This document shows positions 15,074-23,474 of a stretch of 38,342 nt of DNA, one piece after another. The stretch is from Bacillota bacterium (GTDB lineage Bacteria; Bacillota; Clostridia; Peptostreptococcales; Anaerovoracaceae): positions 1 to 38,342 of the forward strand of contig JAFSCP010000021.1 of assembly GCA_017436705.1 (NCBI GenBank). Reading direction: 5' to 3'. Both the position numbers and the translations under genes were made by a program. The notes below the pieces were generated by a model. That model was not told where the DNA came from and did not search any database. It worked only from the letters and a program-made list of their open reading frames with translations. The first letter of the stretch is position 1; the number at the start of each line of letters is the position of its first letter.

Positions 15074-16738
15074 ATGAAAATACAGCTTAAATCAGACCTC
15101 AGAGGTGATTTTGAAGAAATGGTTGTCGAAAAGGGAACGACCATCGAATCAATATGCAAAAAATTAGAAGATAAACTGCCGTACAGAATTCTTGCGGCAA
15201 GAGTTAATAATAAAACCGAAGAACTTGGCCAGCAGCTGCACCGTGAATGTAAGGTGGAACTTCTGGATATGAGAACCCAGCAGGCCAATCTGATCTATCA
15301 GAACAGTCTGTGTCTCATTTATCTTAAAGCAATTGAGGATGTGCTGGGACACGTGGAAGTGGATATTGAAAATTCGCTGAACAAAGGTCTCTATACTGAA
15401 ATAAAAGGTCCTCAGCCAGTTTCTGCAAAAGATATAAAAAATATTCAGAATCGTATGTGGGAACTGGTGGATGCAGATCTGCCGATTGTCAGGGAAACTC
15501 TTTCAAGAGAAGAGGCAATTGCCCAGTTTGAAAAAACGGGTTGCCCGGAAAAGATGGCACTGCTTTGTGCTGACCAGCGCAGAAAGAACTTCCCGTTCTA
15601 TTCGCTTGACGGATACAAGGACTTTTTCTACGGCCTCATGGTGCCGTCAACAGGTTACATCAGACATTTTCAGCTTGTTAAATACAAAAGAGGCGTACTG
15701 CTCAGATTCCCTCATCCGTCCAATCCTGATGTGATTCCGGAATATGTGGATGAAAAGATGCTCTATAAGACTTTCGGCGAGCAGAGCCGCTGGGGCAAGC
15801 TCATGGGAATCAATTACGTTTCTGACCTTAACAAAAAGATTGAAGAGGGCGGGTTCAAGGAAATAGTCCAGCTTTCAGAGGCTCTTCACGAAAAGCGCAT
15901 TGTGGAAATCGCAGACATGATTGTAAAGCAGAAAAAGCGTATTATTCTCATCGCAGGACCTTCTTCTTCCGGAAAGACTACTTTTGCCCAGAGACTGTGC
16001 ATCCAGCTGAGGGTAAACGGACTGCAGCCCCTTTATATGGGTACCGACGATTATTTTGTGGAAAGAGAAGAGACACCTCTGGATGAGTATGGCGAAAAGG
16101 ATTATGAAAATCTGGGAGCGGTTGATATTCATCTCTTCAACCAGAATATAAATGATCTGCTGGCTGGCAGGACTGTCGACATGCCAAGCTTCAACTTCCT
16201 TACAGGCAAAAAAGAATACGGCAGACGTATTACATCCATAAAGGGCAGTCAGCCTATCGTGATTGAAGGCATCCATGCCCTCAACGAAAAACTGACGGAA
16301 GAACTTCCGCAGGAGCAGAAGTTTAAAATATACATAAGCCCGCTGACTCAGCTCAATATCGACAGCCACAACAGAATCGTGACTACCGACCACAGAATGC
16401 TGAGAAGAATGGTGCGTGACTTTAAATACAGAGGCCACAGCGCACAGAACACCATCGCAAGCTGGCCTAAAGTAAGAGCCGGGGAAGATAAGAATATTTT
16501 CCCTTACAGCAACGAGGCAGATGTGCTGTTCAATTCAGTTCATCTCTATGAGCTTTGCGTGCTCAAAAAATACGCAGAACCTTTGCTTGAGGCGATTACG
16601 CCTGAAGAACCGGAATACAGTGACGCAGCGAGGATGCTGGATTTTCTCAGATTTTTCAGAACCGTTGAAGACGATTCAGCCATTGTGAACAATTCCATAC
16701 TGAGAGAATTCATCGGCGGCAGCGTTTTTGTAGAATAG
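15074..16738 (+). CDS. TGS-domain nucleoside (uridine) kinase family protein
   Basis: A 554-residue fusion typical of Clostridia. It has an N-terminal TGS-like domain (about 1-60), a middle region related to the threonyl/alanyl-tRNA synthetase second additional domain (about 70-270) and a C-terminal uridine-kinase P-loop domain (about 285-520). Walker A is GPSSSGKTT from residue 295; further on are G-T-D-D-Y-F and V-I-E-G-I-H-A-L, as in Udk. It probably phosphorylates a nucleoside such as uridine, with the synthetase-like part of unknown role. psuK starts 32 bp downstream, so this is a pyrimidine salvage operon: free (pseudo)uridine is phosphorylated, then processed. Confidence 0.83.
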   Translation: MKIQLKSDLRGDFEEMVVEKGTTIESICKKLEDKLPYRILAARVNNKTEELGQQLHRECKVELLDMRTQQANLIYQNSLCLIYLKAIEDVLGHVEVDIENSLNKGLYTEIKGPQPVSAKDIKNIQNRMWELVDADLPIVRETLSREEAIAQFEKTGCPEKMALLCADQRRKNFPFYSLDGYKDFFYGLMVPSTGYIRHFQLVKYKRGVLLRFPHPSNPDVIPEYVDEKMLYKTFGEQSRWGKLMGINYVSDLNKKIEEGGFKEIVQLSEALHEKRIVEIADMIVKQKKRIILIAGPSSSGKTTFAQRLCIQLRVNGLQPLYMGTDDYFVEREETPLDEYGEKDYENLGAVDIHLFNQNINDLLAGRTVDMPSFNFLTGKKEYGRRITSIKGSQPIVIEGIHALNEKLTEELPQEQKFKIYISPLTQLNIDSHNRIVTTDHRMLRRMVRDFKYRGHSAQNTIASWPKVRAGEDKNIFPYSNEADVLFNSVHLYELCVLKKYAEPLLEAITPEEPEYSDAARMLDFLRFFRTVEDDSAIVNNSILREFIGGSVFVE

Positions 16739-16770
16739 AAATCACAACTAATTAATAATGAGGAAACGTT

Positions 16771-17682
16771 ATGGCAGAAATCACAGTTGTGGGCGGAATC
16801 AATATTGACATTGAAGGAAGCCCTTTTAAAAAACTGAAGTATCAGGATTCCAATCCAGGCAAAGTACATATGGCTTTCGGCGGGGTAGGCAGGAATATCA
16901 CTGAGAATATTGCAAGGCTGGGCGGCAATGTTGCCATGCTTTCGGTCATCGGTGATGACCAGATGGGACTGGCGGCCAAAGCTGAACTTGAAAGCCTTGG
17001 TGTTGACACCTCCTGCATCCAGGTCCTTGAAGGCGAAAACACAGCAATGTATCTTTCTATTCTGGATGACAGAAAAGACATGGAGCTGGCTCTTTGCGAC
17101 ATGGACATCATTGAAGCAATCACGCCAGAAGTGCTGAAGTCACACGAAGAATTTCTCAGAAGTTCGAAGATGGTGGCACTGGACGGCAATCTGAGCGAAC
17201 GCCTGATGGAGTTTACCACAGACATGCTGGCCGGAGTGCCTCTGTTCTATGACCCGGTGTCCGCTGCCAAAGCAGTGAAGGCAAAACGGTTTATAGGAAG
17301 ATTTCACAGCGTCAAACCGAACATTATGGAGGCGGAAATACTGACAGGTATGACCATCAGTGATGAGGAAGACGTTCGTAAAGCGGGTCAGTGGTTTATT
17401 GACCAGGGGGTGAAGAGAGTTTTCATCACTCTTAATAAGGATGGTGTATATTACCGCGACGAAAATGGTGAGGGTTTCATACGCCCTGCGGAAGGACTTA
17501 AGGTAGTAAGCGCCACAGGGGCAGGAGACAGTTTTTCTGCCACAATAATGCTGGGTTTTGTTCAGGGCAGAACCGCAGAAGAAACAGCCAGAATGGGCAT
17601 GGCCGCCTCATCCATTGCTATGGAGAGCGCCCGTGCAGTAAATAAAAATATGAACATGGAAGAATTATTAAGGAGGATTTAA
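16771..17682 (+). CDS. psuK: Pseudouridine kinase (PfkB family)
   Basis: A 303-residue ribokinase/PfkB family kinase. The N-terminal G-G-I-N-I-D sugar-binding motif and F-G-G-V-G-R-N first signature are present. The second signature ATGAGDSF carries the catalytic base Asp253. The pseudouridine assignment rests mainly on its direct partnership with psuG (3-bp gap). Together they convert pseudouridine to the 5'-phosphate and then to uracil plus ribose 5-phosphate. GAGGAAA precedes the ATG. Its end carries the GGAGG site used by psuG. Confidence 0.85.
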   Translation: MAEITVVGGINIDIEGSPFKKLKYQDSNPGKVHMAFGGVGRNITENIARLGGNVAMLSVIGDDQMGLAAKAELESLGVDTSCIQVLEGENTAMYLSILDDRKDMELALCDMDIIEAITPEVLKSHEEFLRSSKMVALDGNLSERLMEFTTDMLAGVPLFYDPVSAAKAVKAKRFIGRFHSVKPNIMEAEILTGMTISDEEDVRKAGQWFIDQGVKRVFITLNKDGVYYRDENGEGFIRPAEGLKVVSATGAGDSFSATIMLGFVQGRTAEETARMGMAASSIAMESARAVNKNMNMEELLRRI

Positions 17683-17685
17683 AAA

Positions 17686-18591
17686 ATGTACGAAAGATTT
17701 TTAGATATTAACCCGGAAGTTGCCAAGGCTTTAGATGAAGGTGTTGCTGTTGTAGCTCTTGAATCAACAATTATCTCCCACGGTATGCCTTATCCTAAGA
17801 ACGTGGAAACTGCTCTCGAAGTTGAAGAAATCATCAGAAAGAACGGTGCAGTTCCTGCAACTATCGGTATCATCGGCGGCAGAATCAAAATCGGTCTCAC
17901 AAAGGACGAAATCGAATATATGGCAACTGCAAAGGATGTTCTTAAAGTAAGCAGAAGAGACTTCCCTCTGGTAGTTTCCCAGAAGCTTGACGGTGCAACT
18001 ACTGTTGCAGGTACAATGATTGCTGCCCACATGGCCGGCATCAAGGTATTCGTTACAGGCGATATCGGCGGCGTACACAGAGGCGCGGGCGAAAGCTTTG
18101 ACATCTCTGCTGACCTTGAAGAACTGAAGATGACAGATGTGGCAGTAGTATGCGCAGGTGTAAAGTCAATCCTGGACATCGGCGGCACTCTTGAATATCT
18201 TGAAACATCCGGCGTTCCTGTAATCACAGTAGGCGCTGACCAGTTCCCTGCTTTCTACAGCAGAGAAAGCGGTTTCCCTGCAGAATGCAGAATGGACGAC
18301 TTCGGCCAGATTGCTGACCTGATCAGAACAAAGGAAGAAATGGGCCTCCGCGGCGGCATTTTAATCGCATGCCCAATCCCTGCTGACCAGGAAATTCCTT
18401 TCGAAAAGATGGACGTTGTAATCCAGCAGGCTCTCAGGGAATGTGAGCAGCAGGGTATCACAGGCAAGAGAATCACTCCTTTCCTCCTCAGCAGAGTTAA
18501 GGACTTAACTGAAGGTTCCAGCCTGGAAGCTAATATCAAGCTTGTTTACAACAATGCTGATATCGGTTCCAGAATTGCAGTTGGAATCTAA
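17686..18591 (+). CDS. psuG: Pseudouridine-5'-phosphate glycosidase
   Basis: A 301-residue protein of the PsuG/IndA family (PF04227), normal length. Family blocks: ALESTIISHG (with the conserved Glu26), P-A-T-I-G-I-I-G-G, KLDGATTVAGTM, G-G-V-H-R-G-A, and CAGVKSILD with the lysine expected to form the ring-opened ribose adduct. It cleaves the C-C glycosidic bond of pseudouridine 5'-phosphate. GGAGG at the end of psuK precedes the ATG. After it, a CAGGG/CCCTG palindrome (18601-18615) lacks a T run, so read-through into the next gene is likely. Confidence 0.93.
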   Translation: MYERFLDINPEVAKALDEGVAVVALESTIISHGMPYPKNVETALEVEEIIRKNGAVPATIGIIGGRIKIGLTKDEIEYMATAKDVLKVSRRDFPLVVSQKLDGATTVAGTMIAAHMAGIKVFVTGDIGGVHRGAGESFDISADLEELKMTDVAVVCAGVKSILDIGGTLEYLETSGVPVITVGADQFPAFYSRESGFPAECRMDDFGQIADLIRTKEEMGLRGGILIACPIPADQEIPFEKMDVVIQQALRECEQQGITGKRITPFLLSRVKDLTEGSSLEANIKLVYNNADIGSRIAVGI

Positions 18592-18650
18592 AAACATACG
18601 CAGGGCCCGGCCCTGAAAAAACAACACGGAAAGAAAAAGAGGTAAAGGGT

Positions 18651-20690
18651 ATGAAGAAAAGAAACAAAGTAGTATCCATAATAATCGCAGTGTGCCTTAT
18701 TGTGACCATGGTGCCTTTTATGGCCTATGCCGGTGAAACTGTTCTGTCTGATGAAATCGTTGTCCTTTACAGCAGCGATATCAACGGCGGCGTGGCGGAA
18801 AACATCGGTGTGGCAGGGATGGCTGCCTATGCCAACGAAATGAAGGCTTCACACAAATATGTGGAAGTTGTGGATGCAGGAAATGCAGCGGGCGGCACTG
18901 TGCTTGCGTCAATTTCCAGGGGGGAATATGTTGTCGAAGCAATGAATGCAGCCGGATACACCATGGCGGTTCCTGGCTCAAAGGAATTTTCTTACGGTGT
19001 GAGCGCTCTTGCAAGCGATCTTAATACGGCGGCAGATTTTAACTATATTAGCTGTAACTTCGGAGTTGCGGGGACTGAAAGTCAGTTTTTCCGCCCATAT
19101 ATAGTCAAGACCTATGGTGATGTGAAGATTGCATATATCGGTATCAGTGATCCTGATATTATCAATCACTACCAGTCTGAGTTCGTCCTCAGCGACGGAA
19201 CACCACTCTATACTTTTGCAGAAGGAAACAATGGTAAGGAACTTTATGCCCAGGTTCAGGCGGCAATTGACGCTGCAAAAAAAGAAGGCGCAGACTACAT
19301 TATTGCAGTGGGCAATCTGAGAAACACAACAGACGGTTTCAGTGCCAAGAGCGTAATTCAGAATACCAGCGGCATCAATGCCTTTATCAACAGCAACTCA
19401 GGAAAGGCTTCAGGCGGCGAACAGGTCAGAGGTAAGGATGGCACAGTTGCCATGCTGACAAGTCCCGGCGCAGGAATAAATAACATCGGTATTCTTAAGA
19501 TTGAAGCAGGTAAGAGTCTTACGACTCAGCTTCTGACTTCTTACAAACTGCGCGATGTGAAGACTGCAGATACTGTTGAAGACCTGACTGATGAATACAG
19601 CAGCGCACTCAAGGAAGTTTTTGCTACTGCAAGCAGCAAGCTTGAAGCAGCGAGCACCAGCGGGACCCGTACTATCGAAAGCGGAGAAACCAATTTCGGA
19701 GATCTGGCTGCCGATGCATACAGAGCTGTTACCGGTGCGGATGTAGCTCTGGTGGATGCAAGCGAAATAACTACCAACATTTCTGTGGGTGGAATCAGCT
19801 ACAACGATGTTATCAGGGCAATTCCTGCCAATGACGGCATCAGTGTGGCGCAGATAAGCGGTTTTGACCTGATGGACGCTCTTGAAATGTCAGCAAGACT
19901 TTATCCTGCCAAGAACAAAAACTTTCTGCAGGTGTCCGGCATAACCTTTGATATTCAGGAAACCGTGCTGACTTCAGTTACAACTGACGGTCTGGGCAAT
20001 TTTGTCAGCGTAAACGATGATTATAGAGTTACAAATGTAATGGTAGGCGGCAAGCCTCTGGATCTGATGGGAACATACACTGTAGCAGGAAGCAATTCAC
20101 TTCTCAATGGTGAAACCGGCTATACCATGCTGACCAACGGTCCTCTTACCAAACTCAATGTTTCCACGGACAATCTGGCGCTTATCACATATATTTCTTA
20201 TGATCTGAAGGGGTCTGTAGGTGGTGCTTACAGCAAGCCGCAGCTGAGAATCGACTCGATTAAGCTGGCCCGCCAGAGTGAAATCAATGCTCTGATTGAG
20301 GCTAAGGCAGAGGAAAAGGTAAAGGAATACAAGGAGGAACTGGAAGAACTGAAGAGGGAACTTGAAATCCAGGAAGAAGTGATCGCTCTCAAGACACTTG
20401 AGATTGATGCATCCTCCAAGTTCACCAAGACTTCCGGCAAGCGTAAAGTCAGGGTAACGTGGACTGTATCCCAGGAAATCGACGGAGTGAAGTACCAGAT
20501 TTACAAGTCTTCCAAGAAGAGCAGCGGATACAAGAAGATGTTCACCACAAGCGGAAAATCATATACCAACACAGCTGGTCTGACCAAGGGCAATACTTAC
20601 TATTATAAGGTACGTGCTTATAAGTATCTCAACGGTAAGTATTATTACTCTGACTGGTCCGATAAGACTTATAAGAAGATAACCAAATAA
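18651..20690 (+). CDS. Secreted 5'-nucleotidase-like protein with degenerate metal site
   Basis: A 679-residue secreted protein: signal peptide (cleavage likely after A-Y-A, residue 27), a calcineurin-like domain (about 35-290), a 5'-nucleotidase C-terminal domain (about 325-535), an acidic/basic coiled coil (about 540-580) and a final fibronectin-like domain rich in Lys/Tyr (about 585-679). Expected metal motifs are altered: D-x-H is D43-I-N45, G-D is G77-N78, and G-N-H-E is G109-S-K-E112. No G-H-x-H is seen, and the G-G-x-R substrate loop reads D-A-S-E-I-T. Order and spacing match 5'-nucleotidases, so the fold is likely kept while catalysis is probably lost. It follows psuG by 59 bp and ends at a terminator. 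A binding or surface role is inferred. Confidence 0.75.
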   Translation: MKKRNKVVSIIIAVCLIVTMVPFMAYAGETVLSDEIVVLYSSDINGGVAENIGVAGMAAYANEMKASHKYVEVVDAGNAAGGTVLASISRGEYVVEAMNAAGYTMAVPGSKEFSYGVSALASDLNTAADFNYISCNFGVAGTESQFFRPYIVKTYGDVKIAYIGISDPDIINHYQSEFVLSDGTPLYTFAEGNNGKELYAQVQAAIDAAKKEGADYIIAVGNLRNTTDGFSAKSVIQNTSGINAFINSNSGKASGGEQVRGKDGTVAMLTSPGAGINNIGILKIEAGKSLTTQLLTSYKLRDVKTADTVEDLTDEYSSALKEVFATASSKLEAASTSGTRTIESGETNFGDLAADAYRAVTGADVALVDASEITTNISVGGISYNDVIRAIPANDGISVAQISGFDLMDALEMSARLYPAKNKNFLQVSGITFDIQETVLTSVTTDGLGNFVSVNDDYRVTNVMVGGKPLDLMGTYTVAGSNSLLNGETGYTMLTNGPLTKLNVSTDNLALITYISYDLKGSVGGAYSKPQLRIDSIKLARQSEINALIEAKAEEKVKEYKEELEELKRELEIQEEVIALKTLEIDASSKFTKTSGKRKVRVTWTVSQEIDGVKYQIYKSSKKSSGYKKMFTTSGKSYTNTAGLTKGNTYYYKVRAYKYLNGKYYYSDWSDKTYKKITK

Positions 20691-20702
20691 TCGCAAAATA
20701 TT

Positions 20703-20746
20703 TTTACAAAATTGTAAAGAAATTTTAATGTAAAATATTTTTTACA
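20703..20746 (+). promoter_or_regulatory. Paired TTTACA/TGTAAA dyads, candidate upstream activator sites
   Basis: TTTACAA (20703-20709) faces TTGTAAA (20712-20718), and TGTAAAA (20729-20735) faces TTTTACA (20740-20746). The two dyads are about 27 bp apart, roughly 95 and 120 bp upstream of the -24 element, the usual range for enhancer sites of sigma-54 activators. The region is AT-rich, so chance is possible. Confidence 0.45.
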
Positions 20747-20770
20747 AAATACAATATTAAAACAATAGAG

Positions 20771-20825
20771 CACCGGGAGCTGAATCTGTTGCAAACAGAG
20801 GAGTGCAGCATTCCGGTGTTTTTTT
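20771..20825 (+). terminator. Rho-independent terminator after the 5'-nucleotidase-like gene
   Basis: CACCGG (20771-20776) pairs with CCGGTG (20813-20818). Inside, GCTG/CAGC and CTGTT/AACAG (GCA loop) form a longer arm; T7 follows (20819-20825). Confidence 0.85.
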
Positions 20826-20832
20826 GCATTTT

Positions 20833-20848
20833 TGGCACGATAATTGCG
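20833..20848 (+). promoter_or_regulatory. Sigma-54 (-24/-12) promoter of the dipeptidase/nhaC unit
   Basis: TGGCAC (20833-20838), five bases, then TTGCG (20844-20848): a near-exact match to the TGGCAC-N5-TTGCA consensus, with GG and GC exactly 10 bp apart. It lies just after the previous terminator and 66 bp before the dipeptidase ATG. The gene for a sigma-54 activator lies two genes downstream. Confidence 0.88.
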
Positions 20849-20913
20849 ATATATAATATCAAAGTTCATAATAAAAATACTTTATAATTTAAATATTACA
20901 GGAGGTAACGGAA

Positions 20914-21915
20914 ATGAAAGAATTAAAGAACGCATATGTGCTTGATGCTTGTATATGGCCTGAAAACGGCAGATTCACAGGAATGAGCCAGGACTACAAA
21001 GATTCCCTGCTTGATGCTTGTTTCCTTACATTGGATGGTGACAGCTTCAGAAGCGGTGTTGAATGTCTGGGCAATGTGTCACTGCTTTCTCAGGACCCTG
21101 CTGAAAAGTTCAGAATTGCACGTACATATGACGATCTGATGCAGAATAAAAAAGACGGTGTGAAGTCCATGATTTTATATTTCCAGGACCCTGCACCGCT
21201 TGAAAACAAGTCGAACCTTGCAAAGGCTTTCTACGAAATGGGCGTGAGAGTAATCCAGATGTCCTATAACAAAGGCGGATTTATCGGCGCAGGCTGCGTT
21301 GAAGGCGCAGGTTACGGACTCACTGACTTTGGTAAGAGACTGGTTAAGGAATTCAATGACATGGGTATGCTCATCGACCTTTCCCACTGCGGACCTAACG
21401 TAGTAAAGGATGCACTCATGCTTACAGAAAAACCTGTTACAATCGGTCATACATGCTGCAAGGCTCTCGCAGACAACCCAAGAAACAAGACTGATGAACA
21501 GATTAAGGCTCTGGCCGAAGTGGGCGGTGTTTTAGGTCTTACACCATGGGCGCCTATCTGCTGGAAACGTAAAGAAAACGTTCCGCCAACAATCGAAGAT
21601 TATCTCGACCATGTTTGCCACGCAGTTGACCTGGTTGGTATCGACCATGTCGGTTTTGCCAGCGACAACAATCTGGACCACAATAAGGACCTGGCCGGCA
21701 TCAGCTCACAGGGTTCACTGTATGACCTGGTAGTAGGCGGCTACAATAAGAATGTAAGTACAGACCCTAACGAAAGACACGCTATCGGATTCACAGGGGC
21801 TCTGGACGTACAGAATCTCGTTGATGCAATGAGAAAGAGGGGCTTTAACAATGAAGAAATCGAAAAGTTCCTCGGCGGTAACTTCCTGAGAGTATTCAGG
21901 GAAGTATGGAAATAG
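20914..21915 (+). CDS. Peptidase M19 (membrane dipeptidase) family protein, variant metal site
   Basis: A 333-residue M19/renal-dipeptidase family protein. Kept: His158 in I-D-L-S-H, His179 in I-G-H-T, R190-N191 and Asp251 in G-F-A-S-D. Changed: the N-terminal D-G-H-x-D zinc motif reads D11-A-C13-I-W15, and the bridging Glu position appears to be Gln91 (Y-F-Q-D). To my recollection a broad M19 subfamily shares this Q form, so it may hold one metal or act on an unusual substrate. AGGAGGT precedes the ATG. Transcribed from the sigma-54 promoter with nhaC; a dipeptide or cyclic amide may be hydrolysed and a product exchanged. No signal peptide, so cytoplasmic. Confidence 0.82.
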   Translation: MKELKNAYVLDACIWPENGRFTGMSQDYKDSLLDACFLTLDGDSFRSGVECLGNVSLLSQDPAEKFRIARTYDDLMQNKKDGVKSMILYFQDPAPLENKSNLAKAFYEMGVRVIQMSYNKGGFIGAGCVEGAGYGLTDFGKRLVKEFNDMGMLIDLSHCGPNVVKDALMLTEKPVTIGHTCCKALADNPRNKTDEQIKALAEVGGVLGLTPWAPICWKRKENVPPTIEDYLDHVCHAVDLVGIDHVGFASDNNLDHNKDLAGISSQGSLYDLVVGGYNKNVSTDPNERHAIGFTGALDVQNLVDAMRKRGFNNEEIEKFLGGNFLRVFREVWK

Positions 21916-21971
21916 TTTATAATTAAATATGGAATTATAAAGGTCAAAAGTTTTTGAAAGGAGAAAATTCA

Positions 21972-23369
21972 ATGGAAACTAAAGGTAAAATGACCAGCGG
22001 ACGCGCCATGATAATTCTCGCGGCTTCCGCAGCATGCATCCTCCTCGGTGCATTAGTTATCAAGTCCCCTACAGTTGTAAACCTGATCGTTGCAGGTCTG
22101 GTTGCATCATTCCTGGCAATGCTCTGGGGAGTAAAATGGGACACTATTCAGGAAGATATTCTTGATTTCGCAAGAAGAATGTTCCCTGCAATCTTAATCC
22201 TTATCTTTGTAGGTATGTTAGTAGGTGCGTGGATTCAGGCAGGTACTGTTCCTATCATGATCTACTACGGACTTAAAATTTTAAGCCCTAAGTTATTCCT
22301 TGTAATCGCAGCAATTATCTGCTCACTCATGTCAGTTATGACAGGTACTTCCTGGGGTACTGTAGCTACAGTCGGTGTTGCACTTATGGGCGTTGCTCAG
22401 GGTCTTGGTGTTCCTGCTTCCTGGACAGCAGGTGCTGTACTTGTAGGTGCTCTTTTCGGTGACAAGATGTCCCCTATGTCCGATACAACTGTTCTTGCAC
22501 CAGCTGTATCCGGTGTAGAAGTTGTAGACCACATCAAGTACATGCTCTGGACTACAGTTCCAAGCTACATTATCTCACTGGTAGTATTCCTCATTGTGGG
22601 ACTTCGTTTCGGTGATGGTACTGTAGAAACAGAAGAATACAACTTGATCATCAGCACATTAGAAAGCTCATTCAACTTCAACCCAATCCTGCTCGTACCG
22701 CCAATCGTGGTATTAGTAATGATTTTCAAGAAGGTTCCTATCCTTCCTTCATTCGCAGTAGGTATTGCTCTGGGCGTTGTATTCGCAATGATTTTCCAGG
22801 GTTCATCCCTCTTAGACGTGCTCACAGCACTTAACAAAGGCTACACTCAGACAACTGATGTTGCTATCGTAGACTCCATGATCAAGAGAGGCGGTATCAG
22901 CAGCATGCTCAGCTCTGTTGCAATCGTAATCGCAGCAGCTACATTCGGTGCTCCTCTGAAGTCAGCAGGAGTTATCGACTTCGTAGTAGAAAAGATCGTA
23001 AAGGTTGCTACAAACCAGAGAAACGTACTTCTCTGCTCCTACGGCTTCCACATGCTTCTTATCCTCATCATCGGCGGATACTATACAACATTCTCCATCG
23101 CAGGTCCTGTACTTCAGCCTTTATATGACAAGTATGGCCTTGACAAAGCAAACCTTTCAAGATGTCTGGAAGACACAGGTACAACTTTCTCACCACTGGT
23201 ACCTTGGTGCTCCAACGGTGTATACTTCACAACTACTCTTGGCGTTGCTTACTCCGCATATGCGTTCACAACTCCAATGTGCTACCTTTGCTTAGTATTT
23301 GCACTGATTTACATCATTACTGGTTTCAAGATCAAGCAGGCTCCTGTTAAGGAAGAAACTGCTGCATAG
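21972..23369 (+). CDS. NhaC family Na+/H+ antiporter (sigma-54 unit copy)
   Basis: A 465-residue polytopic membrane protein with the NhaC signature GDKMSPMSDTTVLAPA and later T-F-S-P-L-V-P-W. It is clearly paralogous to the protein at 8294 but its DNA is GC-richer and more host-like. ATG 21972 follows AAAGGAG with 7-bp spacing; an ATG at 21954 precedes that site. With the dipeptidase it forms a two-gene sigma-54 unit, closed by a terminator. The transported organic substrate, if any, is unknown. Confidence 0.87.
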   Translation: METKGKMTSGRAMIILAASAACILLGALVIKSPTVVNLIVAGLVASFLAMLWGVKWDTIQEDILDFARRMFPAILILIFVGMLVGAWIQAGTVPIMIYYGLKILSPKLFLVIAAIICSLMSVMTGTSWGTVATVGVALMGVAQGLGVPASWTAGAVLVGALFGDKMSPMSDTTVLAPAVSGVEVVDHIKYMLWTTVPSYIISLVVFLIVGLRFGDGTVETEEYNLIISTLESSFNFNPILLVPPIVVLVMIFKKVPILPSFAVGIALGVVFAMIFQGSSLLDVLTALNKGYTQTTDVAIVDSMIKRGGISSMLSSVAIVIAAATFGAPLKSAGVIDFVVEKIVKVATNQRNVLLCSYGFHMLLILIIGGYYTTFSIAGPVLQPLYDKYGLDKANLSRCLEDTGTTFSPLVPWCSNGVYFTTTLGVAYSAYAFTTPMCYLCLVFALIYIITGFKIKQAPVKEETAA

Positions 23370-23387
23370 AACAGACTATTAACCCTT

Positions 23388-23422
23388 GAGCCTTTGCGAT
23401 AATTTGCAAAGGCTCTCTTTTT
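23388..23422 (+). terminator. Rho-independent terminator after the second nhaC
   Basis: GAGCCTTTGC (23388-23397) pairs perfectly with GCAAAGGCTC (23406-23415) around an 8-base loop, followed by TCTTTTT. It separates the sigma-54 unit from the activator gene. Confidence 0.95.
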
Positions 23423-23426
23423 GGGT

Positions 23427-23454
23427 TTTACAGGAAAGCCGTGTGTGGTATAAT
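23427..23454 (+). promoter_or_regulatory. Promoter of the sigma-54 activator gene
   Basis: -35 TTTACA (23427-23432), a 16-bp spacer and a perfect -10 TATAAT (23449-23454), giving sigma-A type expression of the activator independent of its target. Confidence 0.75.
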
Positions 23455-23474
23455 TTTTACAGAGGTGAAGCAAT

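Noticed and set aside
15875..16438. 187-codon minus-strand frame inside the nucleoside kinase
   Set aside because: Wholly antisense to the conserved P-loop kinase domain, with no start signals.
18601..18615. CAGGGCCCGGCCCTG palindrome after psuG as a terminator
   Set aside because: Followed by A rather than T residues on the plus strand and no T run in the right place on the other; left as an unexplained palindrome.
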